Shown here: in pieces, positions 1 through 11,820 of the stretch | How positions within the stretch are numbered: position 1 is the stretch's first letter | Layout: the number at the start of each line of letters is the position of its first letter | The notes under the pieces: model-generated | The model's input: only the letters and a program-made list of their open reading frames with translations | Database searches by the model: none | What the model was told of the DNA's origin: nothing | Assembly (NCBI RefSeq): GCF_900215535.1 | Contig: NZ_OCND01000002.1 | Coordinates: 62,001-126,000, forward strand | Reading direction: 5' to 3' | Length of the DNA: 64,000 nucleotides | Origin: Pseudoxanthomonas wuyuanensis | GTDB lineage: Bacteria; Pseudomonadota; Gammaproteobacteria; Xanthomonadales; Xanthomonadaceae | Position numbers and translations under genes: made by a program

Positions 1-138
1 CGGCATGGCCGGTGCGGTGTTTTCGTCGCTCGCCGGCATCTGCAGCGCGCCGTCGCAACGCGGACACAGTTCCGGCGGCTGCCGCGACTGCGGATGGGGG
101 GCGACCAGTTCGTGGCAGTGAGGGCAGGCGATGAACAT
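1..138 (-). CDS. Zinc-ribbon protein, cut by the window edge
   Basis: Only the first 46 residues are inside the window, read from an ATG whose first base is 138. Two CxxC knuckles (Cys5/Cys8 in CPHC and Cys25/Cys28 in CPRC) form a short zinc ribbon of the MJ0042 type, followed by an Asp/Ser linker. In Xanthomonadaceae a zinc-ribbon/DUF3426 membrane protein gene often follows prmA. Here it starts 58 bp after the prmA stop in the same direction, so cotranscription is likely. The expected C-terminal membrane part is not visible, and its function is unknown. Confidence 0.7.
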   Translation of the reverse strand, partial: MFIACPHCHELVAPHPQSRQPPELCPRCDGALQMPASDENTAPAMP

Positions 139-196
139 GCGGCTATTCAATCATGCCGGGGTACCCGCGTGCGCGTCGCATCAAGGCCGTCTCCGC

Positions 197-1117
197 TCAC
201 GCCCTGCGTACACCGTCGATGCGCATCCAGTCGCCGTCGCGATGGGCGGCGAGTCCGTCGAACCATGGCGCATAGCGTTCCAGCAATTCGCCTTCCTGCC
301 CATGCAGGATGCCGGACAGGGCGATGCGCCCGCCCGCGGCCACGCGCGCAGCCAGGGTTTCGGCCAGCGCGTCCAGCGCCGAGGCCAGGATGTTGGCCAC
401 GACGATCGGGTAGCTGGCCTGCGGTTCGTCTTCGGGCAGGTAGACCGACAGGCGGTCGCCGACCTCGTTGCGCGCGGCATTGTCGGCGGTGGCGATCAGC
501 GCCTGCGGGTCGTTGTCCACGCCGACGGCCTGCGCGGCGCCCAGCTTCAGCGCCGCCAGCGCCAGGATGCCGGAACCGCAACCGAAATCCAGCACCTCGC
601 GGCCTTGCAGTTGGCCGGTATCGGCCAGTTGATCCAGCCAGCGCAGGCACAGCGCGGTGGTGGGATGGGTGCCGGACCCGAACGCCAGTCCGGGGTCGAG
701 CCGGATCACGGCGGCGCCGGCGGTAGCGGCCTGCTCGGGCAGGGCGTGATTCCACGGCACGATGAAGGTGCGCTTGCCGAACCGCATCGGCTTGAACTGG
801 TCCAGCCAGGCGCGCTCCCAATCCTGGTCTTCGACGGTGCGGAAACTGGCGCCGGTCCACGCCAGGCCGGGGTCGAAGGACTCCAGCGCCGCCAGCAGCG
901 CCAGCGCATTGGTCTCGGCCGGAAACAGCGCGGTCAGCACCAGCGCATTCCACAGCGGCGTCTGGCCCACGCCGGGTTCGAGAATGGCGTGTTCGTTGCT
1001 GGTGTCGGCATCGGCATCCAGCAGCGTGACCGACAGCGCGCCGACATCCTCCAGTGCGTTTTCGTAGCGCGGCTGTTCGGATTCGGCGCAGCGGAGGGAA
1101 AGTTCCAGATAGGGCAT
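197..1117 (-). CDS. prmA: Ribosomal protein L11 methyltransferase
   Basis: 306 residues, the usual length for PrmA, which trimethylates ribosomal protein L11 with S-adenosylmethionine in the cytoplasm. The PrmA signature [12 protein letters not shown] is at residues 143-154, the SAM-binding motif I DFGCGSG at 177-183, and the NILAS motif near 242. An upstream in-frame start exists at 1297, but the ATG at 1117 (protein starts MPYLELSL) matches family length and the conserved N-terminus. The extra 60 residues are basic and look unlike a folded domain. It probably forms an operon with the downstream zinc-ribbon gene. Confidence 0.95.
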   Translation of the reverse strand: MPYLELSLRCAESEQPRYENALEDVGALSVTLLDADADTSNEHAILEPGVGQTPLWNALVLTALFPAETNALALLAALESFDPGLAWTGASFRTVEDQDWERAWLDQFKPMRFGKRTFIVPWNHALPEQAATAGAAVIRLDPGLAFGSGTHPTTALCLRWLDQLADTGQLQGREVLDFGCGSGILALAALKLGAAQAVGVDNDPQALIATADNAARNEVGDRLSVYLPEDEPQASYPIVVANILASALDALAETLAARVAAGGRIALSGILHGQEGELLERYAPWFDGLAAHRDGDWMRIDGVRRA

Positions 1118-1377
1118 GGTGCGATGCGGCGCGGTGGCGCCCTGCGGCTTGCGGGAAGGTGCCGGCGGATCGTAACCGAATGGCCCGGTAGCGGCCCGCA
1201 TGCGGCTGGAGGCCTCTGCCGTGGGCCGTGAACGGTCGCGCCGGCGGATTCGTTTACACTGCCGCCCGTCATCCGTTGCGATAGCGAGAACGGGCACGAA
1301 GCGCCCCCTGCCGCCATGAGCTTGTCAGACCTCAATAGGCAACTGGTGTTTGCGCACCGACCGGAGCCGGCGACCTG

Positions 1378-2340
1378 ATGCCGCGCCTGCTGGCCCGACC
1401 CTCATCGCCCGTATCGGCCAGAACGCTGTTGCTGTTGGCGATGATCGGCTTGCTGGCGCTGTTGCTGCTGTGGAAACGCGGCTGGGAGCATGCCGCGCCC
1501 GCAGGAACGGTGGGGCGCCAGCAGGCGCCGTCGCTGGATTCGCCTTCACCGCTGCCGGTGGCCGATAGAAGATCGCCGGGCATGGCGCGCGCCGCCGCCA
1601 GGGGTGCGGCCACGCTGGTTGGCGAGTTCGAAACCGCGCCGGATCTGTATGCGCTGGCGCAGCGCCTGGCCGCGCGCGAGCATGCCGGGGATCCGCAGGC
1701 GTTGTGGATCGTCAGCCGCATCTACGACTACTGCGCCGCGTTCGCGGCGGACCCGGCCGGATATTCCCGCGATACCCGCACCCTCGCCGAACTGCGGCTG
1801 GCCAGCGGCGCGTCGATGCTGGCGGCCCGCGAACGGGTCGGCCGGCGTTGCGCGCGTTTCGTTCCCGGCGACGATCTTTCGCCGCAGCGGATCGACGGCA
1901 AGCGCAGGCAGGCGGCCGAAGCCGGAAGTCTGGCCGCCGAAGCGTCGCTGCTGGCGCTTGGGCGGCCGTTGATCGACAGCGAAGAATACATACGCCGATT
2001 GATCGAGCGCGTGGTCGAGTCGCAGGATCCTGAGGCCTACGTCGCAATATCGCCGGCGATGGGACTGCCGGCGAGCGGGCAGGAGGCATACTTCGGCGAG
2101 ATATCGGGTACGCCGCTGACCGAACTGAGCTGGCTGGTGGCCGCCTGCAGGCTGGGCCAGGAATGCGGCCCCGGCGGAACGCTGATGACGACCTACTGCG
2201 CAGCCGGCGGGATCTGTTCCAAGGACGATTCGCAGGATTTCGAAGCCTTCGTGCGCGATGCGGGCGTCTCACGGCAAAGCGCCGAGGATTTGAATGTGAT
2301 GGTGGATGATCTGTTGTACGGCACTGGAGTCATGAAATGA
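1378..2340 (+). CDS. Hypothetical membrane-anchored protein
   Basis: 320 residues. The N-terminus carries a short basic stretch and one hydrophobic segment (about residues 15-33) that would anchor the protein in the inner membrane or act as an uncleaved signal. The remainder is a helix-rich, Ala/Arg-rich periplasmic domain with a cysteine-containing stretch near the C-terminus (ACRLGQEC, TTYC, GGIC). It overlaps the next gene by four bases (ATGA), so the two are translationally coupled. I recognise no family. Similar small exported proteins are common in Xanthomonadaceae. Confidence 0.75.
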   Translation: MPRLLARPSSPVSARTLLLLAMIGLLALLLLWKRGWEHAAPAGTVGRQQAPSLDSPSPLPVADRRSPGMARAAARGAATLVGEFETAPDLYALAQRLAAREHAGDPQALWIVSRIYDYCAAFAADPAGYSRDTRTLAELRLASGASMLAARERVGRRCARFVPGDDLSPQRIDGKRRQAAEAGSLAAEASLLALGRPLIDSEEYIRRLIERVVESQDPEAYVAISPAMGLPASGQEAYFGEISGTPLTELSWLVAACRLGQECGPGGTLMTTYCAAGGICSKDDSQDFEAFVRDAGVSRQSAEDLNVMVDDLLYGTGVMK

Positions 2341-2714
2341 ATCGCACACGGCTCGTACAGAGGGCGAAATCCTGGTTCTGGATTCTGTTGTTCGTGTCCT
2401 ATACCGCAATGGCGGCCACGGTGGTGATCGATACGCTGAGTCCGAAGTACCACCGGCTGACCCAGGTGGCGGTGACGTCGGTCGAATCGCCCGAACCGGC
2501 CCGCGCGCTGGGCGCGGCGCAGGCTGCCGCCGTGTATCGCGCCTCCAGCGGCGCGCCGTTCTCCTCGCTGCCGCCGGGCAGCACGTTCCGCATCGTCTGG
2601 CCGGATGGCTCATCGGAAACGGTGATGGTGGTCAATCCCGCCTCCAGCGCCGGCACGCGGACGCTGAAAGGCAGCCAGCAGCCCGCGCCCGTGCCGAACT
2701 CCGGACCGCGCTGA
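2337..2714 (+). CDS. Small hypothetical exported protein
   Basis: 125 residues with a hydrophobic N-terminal segment at about residues 13-27 (WFWILLFVSYTAMAA), consistent with a signal peptide or anchor. A short domain follows with PPGSTFRIVWPDGSSE and a Pro-rich tail. The start ATG overlaps the stop of the preceding gene (ATGA), indicating translational coupling, so the two likely act together. No family is recognised. It is convergent with accC, with 43 bp between stop codons and no clear terminator. Confidence 0.7.
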   Translation: MNRTRLVQRAKSWFWILLFVSYTAMAATVVIDTLSPKYHRLTQVAVTSVESPEPARALGAAQAAAVYRASSGAPFSSLPPGSTFRIVWPDGSSETVMVVNPASSAGTRTLKGSQQPAPVPNSGPR

Positions 2715-2757
2715 CCGCAAAGAAGAAAGGATCCATTCCCCTCACGCGCGCGAACGG

Positions 2758-4125
<1,368 letters not shown>

Positions 4126-4155
4126 GGGATGGGGTTCCGAAGCATGGGATGTCTT

Positions 4156-4260
4156 CGGGACCGGGGACCGGGGACCGGGGACCGGGAAGAGCAAGAGCCA
4201 AGCGCGAGCGCTTTTCGGCTTTTGCCTTTCCCGGTCCCCGGTCCCCGGTCCCCGGTCCCG
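4156..4260. repeat. GGGGACC inverted repeat in the accB-accC gap
   Basis: Four copies of GGGACCGG (from about 4156) face four copies of CCGGTCCC (to 4260) across a loop of about 40 bases. Transcribed with the operon, this would fold into a long GC-rich hairpin between accB and accC. It belongs to the same style of intergenic decoration as those at 5.75, 9.83 and 40.7 kb. Confidence 0.85.
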
Positions 4261-4265
4261 GCTGT

Positions 4266-4742
4266 TCAGCCGATCACGAACAACGGCTGATCGAACTCGA
4301 TCGGTTGTCCGCTTTCGGTCAACACCGCCAGCACGGTGCCGGAAACATCGGCTTCGATCGGGTTGAACATCTTCATCGCTTCGATGATGGCCAGCGTTTC
4401 GCCGGCCTTGACCGCCTGGCCGACGCTGACGAACGGCGGCTTGTCCGGCGACGGTGAGGCGTAGAACGTGCCGACCATCGGCGCGCGCACGACATGGCCT
4501 TCGGGCAGGTTGCTGGCGGCCGGCTTGGCGCTGCCGCCGGTGGAGGCCTCGGTGGGCGAACTCATCGGCATCGGCGCCGCCGGGCGCGCTTCGACGTGCG
4601 TCACCACCGGCGCCGGCGCGGCGTAGTTGCCCTTGGGTACGCGTGCCAGACGCACCGACTCCTCGCCTTCCTTGATTTCGATTTCGGCGAGGTTCGATTC
4701 TTCCAGCAGGTCGATGAGTTTCTTGATTTTGCGGAGATCCAT
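4266..4742 (-). CDS. accB: Biotin carboxyl carrier protein of acetyl-CoA carboxylase
   Basis: 158 residues. The N-terminal part is the AccC-binding region ([20 protein letters not shown]), a Pro/Ala-rich flexible linker runs from about 40 to 80, and the C-terminal biotinyl domain carries IIEAMKMFN, where the Lys is biotinylated. The family usually has AMKMMN, so Phe after the second Met is a small variation. An AGAGG ribosome site precedes the ATG at 4742. It is transcribed with accC. Its upstream neighbours, the LprI-like gene and aroQ, point the same way. Confidence 0.96.
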   Translation of the reverse strand: MDLRKIKKLIDLLEESNLAEIEIKEGEESVRLARVPKGNYAAPAPVVTHVEARPAAPMPMSSPTEASTGGSAKPAASNLPEGHVVRAPMVGTFYASPSPDKPPFVSVGQAVKAGETLAIIEAMKMFNPIEADVSGTVLAVLTESGQPIEFDQPLFVIG

Positions 4743-4801
4743 AGGGGCCTCTTGGTTTTGACGGCGGTGCCGTCCGGGATTGAATGGCTGGCCGGGACCG
4801 G

Positions 4802-5203
4802 TCAGCGGATTTCGAAATGCTCGTGCAGCTGGCGCTCGCGCGCGCTGATGTGGCCGGCCAGGCAGTGCAGCCGCGCGCTGTTGCGGCCGCTGCCGTCGGA
4901 ATGGAACGCGTAGGCCGACTCGCAGTCCGCATCGCGGAAGGCGGCCCAATGCCGTTGCGCCTGGGCCAGGGCCAGTTGCGCGTTGCCGCAGGCGGCGGCA
5001 CTGACCGGGCAGGCCTGTTCGTCGGCCAGGCTGCGCAACACGCGCTGGTACAACGCATCCAACTGCGCCTGGGCCTGTTCCACCGCCTGGGACTGGCACA
5101 GATCGCTTTCCATCGTCGACAGCGGCGGGTCGCAGCCCACCGGGTCGGCCCAGGCCGGGACCGCCATCGCTGCCAGTCCCAGCGCTGCCAGCAGCGTTCT
5201 CAT
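4802..5203 (-). CDS. LprI/DUF1311-like secreted lysozyme-inhibitor family protein
   Basis: 133 residues with a cleavable signal peptide ([19 protein letters not shown], cut near residue 19). The mature domain has the DUF1311 pattern: a cysteine after the signal, [28 protein letters not shown], then paired cysteines. Members such as mycobacterial LprI inhibit lysozyme, but most have no known role. The start overlaps the aroQ stop by four bases (5200-5203), so it is coupled to aroQ. There is no lipobox, so it is probably periplasmic. Confidence 0.8.
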   Translation of the reverse strand: MRTLLAALGLAAMAVPAWADPVGCDPPLSTMESDLCQSQAVEQAQAQLDALYQRVLRSLADEQACPVSAAACGNAQLALAQAQRHWAAFRDADCESAYAFHSDGSGRNSARLHCLAGHISARERQLHEHFEIR

Positions 5204-5652
5204 GCCGCGGCGCTCCCGGCCAGCCGCTGCAGTGCCGCATCCAGCGCATAGCGGTAGCTGTCGGCACCGAAGCCGCAGACCACCCCGACCGCCAGATCGC
5301 TGAAATAGCTGTGATGGCGGAATGGTTCGCGGCTGTGCGGGTTGGACAGGTGGATTTCGATGAACGGCAACGCCACCGCCGCCAGCGCGTCGCGCAGCGC
5401 CACCGAGGTGTGGGTGAAGGCGGCCGGATTGATCAGGATGAAGCCGGTGCCGTCGTCGCGGGCGGCCTGCACGCGGTCGACCAGTTCATGTTCGGCATTG
5501 GACTGCAGGCTGGACAGCGCATGCCCGGCCGCCGCAGCCTGGGCGGCCAGTCCGGCGTCGATGTCGGCCAGGGTCGCGCGGCCATAGATCTCCGGCTCGC
5601 GGCTGCCGAGCAGATTGAGATTGGGGCCATGCAGAACCAGCAGCTTTGCCAT
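5200..5652 (-). CDS. aroQ: Type II 3-dehydroquinate dehydratase
   Basis: 150 residues, the usual size of the dodecameric type II enzyme, which converts 3-dehydroquinate to 3-dehydroshikimate in the shikimate pathway. It shows [17 protein letters not shown] at residues 8-24 with the catalytic Tyr23, [17 protein letters not shown] in the middle, and the substrate-binding [19 protein letters not shown] toward the C-terminus. It begins a run (aroQ, LprI-like, accB, accC) in one direction. Adjacency of aroQ with accB-accC is widespread in proteobacteria. Confidence 0.97.
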   Translation of the reverse strand: MAKLLVLHGPNLNLLGSREPEIYGRATLADIDAGLAAQAAAAGHALSSLQSNAEHELVDRVQAARDDGTGFILINPAAFTHTSVALRDALAAVALPFIEIHLSNPHSREPFRHHSYFSDLAVGVVCGFGADSYRYALDAALQRLAGSAAA

Positions 5653-5749
5653 CGAGCACTCCAGCGGAAGGGCGGCAGTCTGCTTGAAGCCGGCGATACT
5701 GTCCAGATCGCCGAAGTTCGTCGCGTTTTAAGTGCTTGTTTGAAAACAG

Positions 5750-6077
5750 CCAGGAGTGAGAAATGAGGAGTGAGAAATGAGAGGTGAGGAACGAGGAGTG
5801 AGGAGTGAGGCCTGGCCTGAGGTTGGGAGTTGGTATAGAGAGGAGAGCTCCCTTTCATCAAAAGGGGCGCGCGTCAGCCGGCGCCGGGGAATTGCTTTGG
5901 CCGTTGCCAAAGAAAATCCTCTCAATCCCGCTTTTACAGCGATCTTCAACAGCCGAATGGCTGGTCAAGGGCGGAAGGCAAAGCGGAACCTATCTCGTTC
6001 CTCGTTCCTCGTTCCTCGTTCCTCGTTCCTCACTCCTCACTCCTCACTCCTCACTCCTCATTTCTCGCTCCTCATTC
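5750..6077. repeat. GAGGAGTGA purine array facing a CACTCCTC pyrimidine array
   Basis: The gap between tlpA and aroQ holds about 60 bases of purine-rich near-repeats (GAGGAGTGAG, GAGAAATGAG) from 5750. Opposite them are about 80 bases of TCGTTCC/TCACTCC repeats ending at 6077. The arms are reverse complements and could pair into a hairpin over about 180 bases of spacer. The spacer contains a 24-bp segment around 5945-5970 that recurs inverted at about 37168-37196. Confidence 0.85.
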
Positions 6078-6668
6078 CCCCGCCCAGCCGCTGATTTCCC
6101 CATGCCGGAACGGGCCGATCTTCTGCTTGGCGATGCGGCCGTCGGCCCCGATCAGCACGGTGTACGGCAGCACGCCCTTGCGATTGCCCAGCCAGACGCT
6201 GGCGTCGGCCGGGCCGGGCGTGTCCAGCACTATCGGGTAGGCGACCGGAATCCGGCCCAGGAAATCGCGCACCGCGTCCGGGGTATCCAGCGCCAGGCCG
6301 ATCACCTGCACGCCGTCGGCGGGCTGCGATTTGGCGAACCGGTCCAGCTCCGGCATTTCCTCGATGCAGGGGCCGCACCAGCTGGCCCAGACGTTGATCA
6401 GCAACGGCCGTCCGCGGTAGTTCGCAGCCAGATCGACGATGTTGCCGTCCAGATCAGGCAAGGCGATCGATGGCATCGGATCGCCGCGGCCGGCCACCGT
6501 TACCCCCGGCGGTGGCGCTGGCGCATCGGCTTCCATCACCGCCTGCAGCGCGCGCTGGCCGGGTTCGCTGCGCAGCAGCGGGCTGCCGCCGTACCACAGG
6601 CTGGCCAGCACGCCGAGCGCGCCGGCGGCCACGGCCACCGCAACCACCCGCAACGGCGTCACCTTCAT
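6072..6668 (-). CDS. TlpA-like periplasmic thioredoxin
   Basis: 198 residues. One N-terminal membrane segment (about residues 6-26) anchors a periplasmic thioredoxin domain with the active site WASWCGPCIEEMPEL. TlpA/ResA-type proteins reduce periplasmic disulfides, for example in apocytochromes. The ATG overlaps the dsbD stop by four bases (6665-6668), so it is translationally coupled to DsbD, the likely source of its electrons. The last codons run into the pyrimidine repeat array. Confidence 0.9.
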   Translation of the reverse strand: MKVTPLRVVAVAVAAGALGVLASLWYGGSPLLRSEPGQRALQAVMEADAPAPPPGVTVAGRGDPMPSIALPDLDGNIVDLAANYRGRPLLINVWASWCGPCIEEMPELDRFAKSQPADGVQVIGLALDTPDAVRDFLGRIPVAYPIVLDTPGPADASVWLGNRKGVLPYTVLIGADGRIAKQKIGPFRHGEISGWAGE

Positions 6669-8986
6669 TGCGCCGCCCGCTCCAGCGCCTGGCGCACGCG
6701 GCGGTGGGTCAGCACGGTCGGCAGCACTTCGCCGGCGCCGCCGCTGCGCGGGTAGACCACATACAGCGGCACGCCGACCGCCTTGTGCGACTCCAGGAAT
6801 GCGGTGATGGCCGGGTCGACATTGGTCCAGTCGCCCTGCATCAGCACCGCATCATGCTGCCGCATCAGTTCGCGGAAGGCATCGGTGTTGATGACCGCGC
6901 GCTCGTTGGCCTTGCAGGTCACGCACCAGTCGGCGGTCATGTCGACGAAGACGATGCGGCCTTCGGCGCGCAGCGCGGCCAGCCGCTCGGCCGAATAGGC
7001 CACGGTGCCGGCGACCGCTTGCACGGCGGCGGCATTGCGCGGCAGGCGCTGCGCCATCGCCAGCGGCACCAGCGCGGAGACCGCCAGCAGCACCGCCAGC
7101 GCGCGCTGCAGCGGCGCGCTGGCCATACGCACCCGCTGGAACCACCACAGTCCCGCCGCCAGCAGCACCATACCGGCCAGCACCAGCGCCAGCGCATCGA
7201 CGCCGCGCTGCTTGCCCAGCACCCACAGCAGCCAGATCGCGGTCAGGTACATCGGAAACGCCAGCGCATGCTTCAGCGTTTCCATCCAGGCGCCCGGGCG
7301 CGGCAACCGGTTGGCCAATGCCGGCACGAAACCGATCAGCAGGAACGGCAGCGCCAGTCCCAGGCCGAGCGCTGCGAATACGGCCAGCGCCAGCGGCGTG
7401 GGACTGGCGAACGCGAACGCCAGCGCCGCGCCCATGAACGGCGCCGTGCATGGACTGGCAATCACCACCGCCAGCACGCCGGTGAAAAAATCCCCGGCCG
7501 GCCCGGAGCGCCGGGTCAGCGCCGCGCCGGCACCGGCCAGCCGGTAGCCGATCGCGAACACCCCCGACAGGCTCAGGCCGACCGCGAACATCACATAGGC
7601 CAGCAGGCCGATCACCAGCGGTTGCTGCAACTGGAAGCCCCAGCCCAGCGCCTGCCCGGCCGCGCGCAAAGCGATGGCCAGCGCGCCGATGGCGATGAAG
7701 CTGACCAGCACGCCGGCGGTGTACCAGAGCGCGCTGCTGCGCGCGTGCCCGCCGCTGCGGCCGCTTTCGGCCAGCGACAGCGCCTTCAGCGACAACACCG
7801 GCAACACGCACGGCATCAGGTTGAGGATCAGCCCGCCGCCCAGCGCCAGCAGCAGGGCCAGCAGGAAACTGGCGGGCGCGCGCGAGTTGCCGCGCAGCAA
7901 CTGTTCCGGCGGCGTGGTGCGCGGAACGTCGGCGGCGGATTCATCCGCGGAATCGGTGGCGGACGGATCGCCGGCGACGCCGGCTGCGGCATCTTCCCCG
8001 GCGGCGGCATCGATGCCAGCCGGCGACGACAGCCCGGGCACGGTCGGTGCGGCGGTGACCGGTTGATCGGCCGGGGTGATGCTGCCTGCCGGTATCGACA
8101 GCGCGACCTGCCGGGTCATCGGCGGATAGCAGATGCCATCGTTCTGGCAACCCTGGAACGTCACCTGCAGCATCGCATCGGCCGGCCTGGCGTGGTTGCG
8201 CCGCAGCGGCACCGGCACTTCCACCTGGTCGAAATAGACGGTGACCTCGCCGAAATGCTCGTCGCGGTGGGGCACGCCTTTCGGCCAGCGCGGCGCCTGC
8301 AGTGCGATGCCGTCGGCGCCTTGCAGCGTCATCGTCGTGCGATCGCGGTACAGGTAGTAGCCGCGGGCCGGCGTAAACCGCAGCAGCAGCTGGTTGCCGT
8401 CGAAGGCGATGGCCTCGAATGCGAACGCCTGCTCCTGCGGCAGCGGCAGCGCATCGCTGCCGGCAGGCGGGTCGAACTGCGGCGCGGTGGATGCCGCACC
8501 GGGCAGCGACAAGCGCCCCAGCGGCGTGAAGCCACCGCTCCGGGTTGCGCCGGCCGCCGGCAAGGCCACGGTCAGGGTTCGGGTCTGCGGCGGGTAGCAG
8601 ATGCCGGCATCGGCGCAGCCCTGGTACTTGATCGTCAGCGCGACGCTGTCGGCACCGGCATCGGCGCTGCCGGGCAGGGTGGCAGTCAGCTGGCCGCGGT
8701 AGGTTTCGACATCGCCGAAGAATTCGTCGGTGTACGCCTTGCCCTTGGGCAGTTGCAGCGGCCCGCCGTCGAAGCCGGGGCCGGCCTGCACGCTGGTGCG
8801 GTGCCGGTAAAGGTAGTAGCCGTCGGCAATCTTCCACTGGACTTCGATACGGTCGCGGCTGGGCGCGGCGGCGCTGAGCGCGAAGGCCTGGTCGACCGGC
8901 AGCAGATCGTCCAGGTCCGCCGCCTGCGCGGGCAGGGCGGCCAGGCACAGGGTCAGCGGGGCCAGCAAGCGGCGCAGCGATATCAT
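6665..8986 (-). CDS. dsbD: Thiol:disulfide interchange protein DsbD with duplicated alpha domain
   Basis: 773 residues, longer than the roughly 565 of E. coli DsbD. After a signal peptide (1-22) there are two successive DsbD-alpha-like domains, each with a paired-cysteine motif: QGCADAGICYPP (Cys124/Cys130) and QGCQNDGICYPP (Cys280/Cys286). An acidic Ala/Asp linker follows (about 325-360). Next is the eight-helix membrane domain with its conserved cysteines Cys393 (MPCVLP) and Cys513 (SPCTAP). Last is a C-terminal thioredoxin domain with DWCVTC (Cys688/Cys691). The protein moves electrons from cytoplasmic thioredoxin to periplasmic partners. The ATG at 8986 is chosen because a signal peptide follows. 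It is flanked by cutA and the coupled TlpA gene. Confidence 0.95.
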   Translation of the reverse strand: MISLRRLLAPLTLCLAALPAQAADLDDLLPVDQAFALSAAAPSRDRIEVQWKIADGYYLYRHRTSVQAGPGFDGGPLQLPKGKAYTDEFFGDVETYRGQLTATLPGSADAGADSVALTIKYQGCADAGICYPPQTRTLTVALPAAGATRSGGFTPLGRLSLPGAASTAPQFDPPAGSDALPLPQEQAFAFEAIAFDGNQLLLRFTPARGYYLYRDRTTMTLQGADGIALQAPRWPKGVPHRDEHFGEVTVYFDQVEVPVPLRRNHARPADAMLQVTFQGCQNDGICYPPMTRQVALSIPAGSITPADQPVTAAPTVPGLSSPAGIDAAAGEDAAAGVAGDPSATDSADESAADVPRTTPPEQLLRGNSRAPASFLLALLLALGGGLILNLMPCVLPVLSLKALSLAESGRSGGHARSSALWYTAGVLVSFIAIGALAIALRAAGQALGWGFQLQQPLVIGLLAYVMFAVGLSLSGVFAIGYRLAGAGAALTRRSGPAGDFFTGVLAVVIASPCTAPFMGAALAFAFASPTPLALAVFAALGLGLALPFLLIGFVPALANRLPRPGAWMETLKHALAFPMYLTAIWLLWVLGKQRGVDALALVLAGMVLLAAGLWWFQRVRMASAPLQRALAVLLAVSALVPLAMAQRLPRNAAAVQAVAGTVAYSAERLAALRAEGRIVFVDMTADWCVTCKANERAVINTDAFRELMRQHDAVLMQGDWTNVDPAITAFLESHKAVGVPLYVVYPRSGGAGEVLPTVLTHRRVRQALERAAQ

Positions 8987-8990
8987 CGGA

Positions 8991-9314
8991 TCAGGCGTCC
9001 TCGGCGGTCTGGGAGGCGACCCAGTCCAGATAGGCGGGCAGGCCGGCCCCGGCTTCGACCGCCAGCACCTCCGGCAGTTCATAGGGATGCAACTCGGGAA
9101 TGCGCCGGATCAGCTTCTCCAGCCGCGCACCGCTGGTCTTGATCAGCAGCAGGACCTCGCTGGCGCGTTCGACCCGGCCCTGCCAGCGGTAGATCGCAGC
9201 CACTCCGGGCAGCAGATTGACGCAGGCGGCCAGCCGCTCCTCCACCAGCGCATCGGCGATGCGCTCGGCGCTGGCGGCATCCGGGCAGGTGCAGAAGACA
9301 AGGCGAACAGTCAT
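8991..9314 (-). CDS. cutA: Divalent-cation tolerance protein CutA
   Basis: 107 residues, typical of the trimeric CutA family. Visible signatures are the N-terminal VFCTCPDAASAERIADALV, the LAACVNLLPG segment and LIKTSGARLEKL, ending with ELPEVLAVEAGAGLPAYLDW. It is implicated in copper/divalent-metal tolerance, though the molecular role is unsettled. The dsbD start lies 4 bp beyond its stop, as in other proteobacteria where cutA precedes dsbD. It is divergent from groES, so its promoter shares the 209-bp gap with the heat-shock promoter. Confidence 0.95.
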   Translation of the reverse strand: MTVRLVFCTCPDAASAERIADALVEERLAACVNLLPGVAAIYRWQGRVERASEVLLLIKTSGARLEKLIRRIPELHPYELPEVLAVEAGAGLPAYLDWVASQTAEDA

Positions 9315-9377
9315 TGGGCAGGGATTATCGCAGACCCGGGCAGGGCTCTTCCGCGGAAAATTTGTCGCAGGCGGGCC

Positions 9378-9405
9378 CTTGAATCGCAGTCGAAGGCCCC
9401 AACAT
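9378..9405 (+). promoter_or_regulatory. Sigma-32-like heat-shock promoter of groESL
   Basis: CTTGAAT at 9378-9384 and CCCCAACAT at 9397-9405 resemble the sigma-32 consensus (CTTGAAA and CCCCATnT). The 13-bp spacing lies inside the 11-16 range. It sits about 120 bp upstream of groES and just ahead of the CIRCE element. Confidence 0.65.
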
Positions 9406-9448
9406 CTGGGCAATCCGGCGCTCGTGCCGGGTTTTTGCGCCCGCGTTG

Positions 9449-9475
9449 CTGGCACTCGTCATGTGCGAGTGCTAA
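9449..9475 (+). promoter_or_regulatory. CIRCE operator (HrcA site) upstream of groES
   Basis: CTGGCACTC, a 9-base spacer, then GAGTGCTAA. The right half matches the CIRCE consensus exactly and the left half (TTAGCACTC) has two changes. Spacing is the canonical 9. It would bind the HrcA repressor, giving dual control with the sigma-32-like promoter. Confidence 0.88.
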
Positions 9476-9523
9476 CATCGCCGCCCCTTTCCCAGTCCAA
9501 TCAATCACTTAAAGAGGATTGAA

Positions 9524-9814
9524 ATGAGCAATATCAAGCCGCTGTACGACCGCGTGGTCATCAAGCGTACCGAAGAAGAGAAAGTTTCCGCCGGTGGCAT
9601 CGTGATCCCCGATTCGGCGACCGAAAAGCCCATCAAGGGCGAAGTCATCGCCGTCGGCGAAGGCAAGGTGCTGGACAACGGCAACGTGCGCGCGCCCAAG
9701 GTCAAGGTTGGCGACCAGGTCCTGTTCGGCAAGTACAGCGGCACCGAAGTGAAGCTGGACGGCACCGACTACCTGGTGGTCAAAGAAGACGACATCTTCG
9801 CGATCCTCGGCTGA
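9524..9814 (+). CDS. groES: Co-chaperonin GroES
   Basis: 96 residues, the seven-fold cap of the GroEL folding chamber. It has the family N-terminus [12 protein letters not shown], the mobile loop [15 protein letters not shown] and [20 protein letters not shown]. An AGAGGA ribosome site lies 5 bases before the ATG. It is first in the groES-groEL operon behind a sigma-32-like promoter and CIRCE. The gap to groEL is 142 bp and includes short repeats of the GGGAATCGGGAAT type. Confidence 0.98.
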   Translation: MSNIKPLYDRVVIKRTEEEKVSAGGIVIPDSATEKPIKGEVIAVGEGKVLDNGNVRAPKVKVGDQVLFGKYSGTEVKLDGTDYLVVKEDDIFAILG

Positions 9815-9822
9815 CGCCGAGG

Positions 9823-11597
<1,775 letters not shown>

Positions 11598-11630
11598 GTC
11601 CCGCTTCCCGTTGCAACCGCACCACAAAGA

Positions 11631-11654
11631 CCCCGCCGAAAGGCGGGGTTTTTT
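11631..11654 (+). terminator. Intrinsic terminator of groESL
   Basis: CCCCGCC (11631-11637), loop GAAA, GGCGGGG (11642-11648), then six T residues. This is a strong rho-independent terminator directly after groEL. Confidence 0.93.
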
Positions 11655-11673
11655 GTTGCCCGATCATTTTCCC

Positions 11674-11760
11674 TGCAGGAGCGACGTGAGTAGCGATGAG
11701 GCTTTACCGGTAAAGCCCAATCGCGACTCACCCGTGCCGGCATGCCGGCACGACTCCTAC
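11674..11760. repeat. Palindromic GGAGCGACGTGAG repeat
   Basis: The element begins GCAGGAGCGACGTGAG, contains the inner palindrome CTTTACCGGTAAAG and ends GCACGACTCCTAC. The two ends are reverse complements apart from an inserted GTGCCGGCATGCCGGCAC palindrome. Relatives occur at 18.1, 20.3, 33.85, 34.57 and 34.82 kb, making this a dispersed REP-like family. Confidence 0.85.
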
Positions 11761-11820
11761 ACTCGCCTCCGCGGCGGTTGCAGATGAAACATTCGCAAGC
11801 CGCAAAAGGCTGTGCTATCA

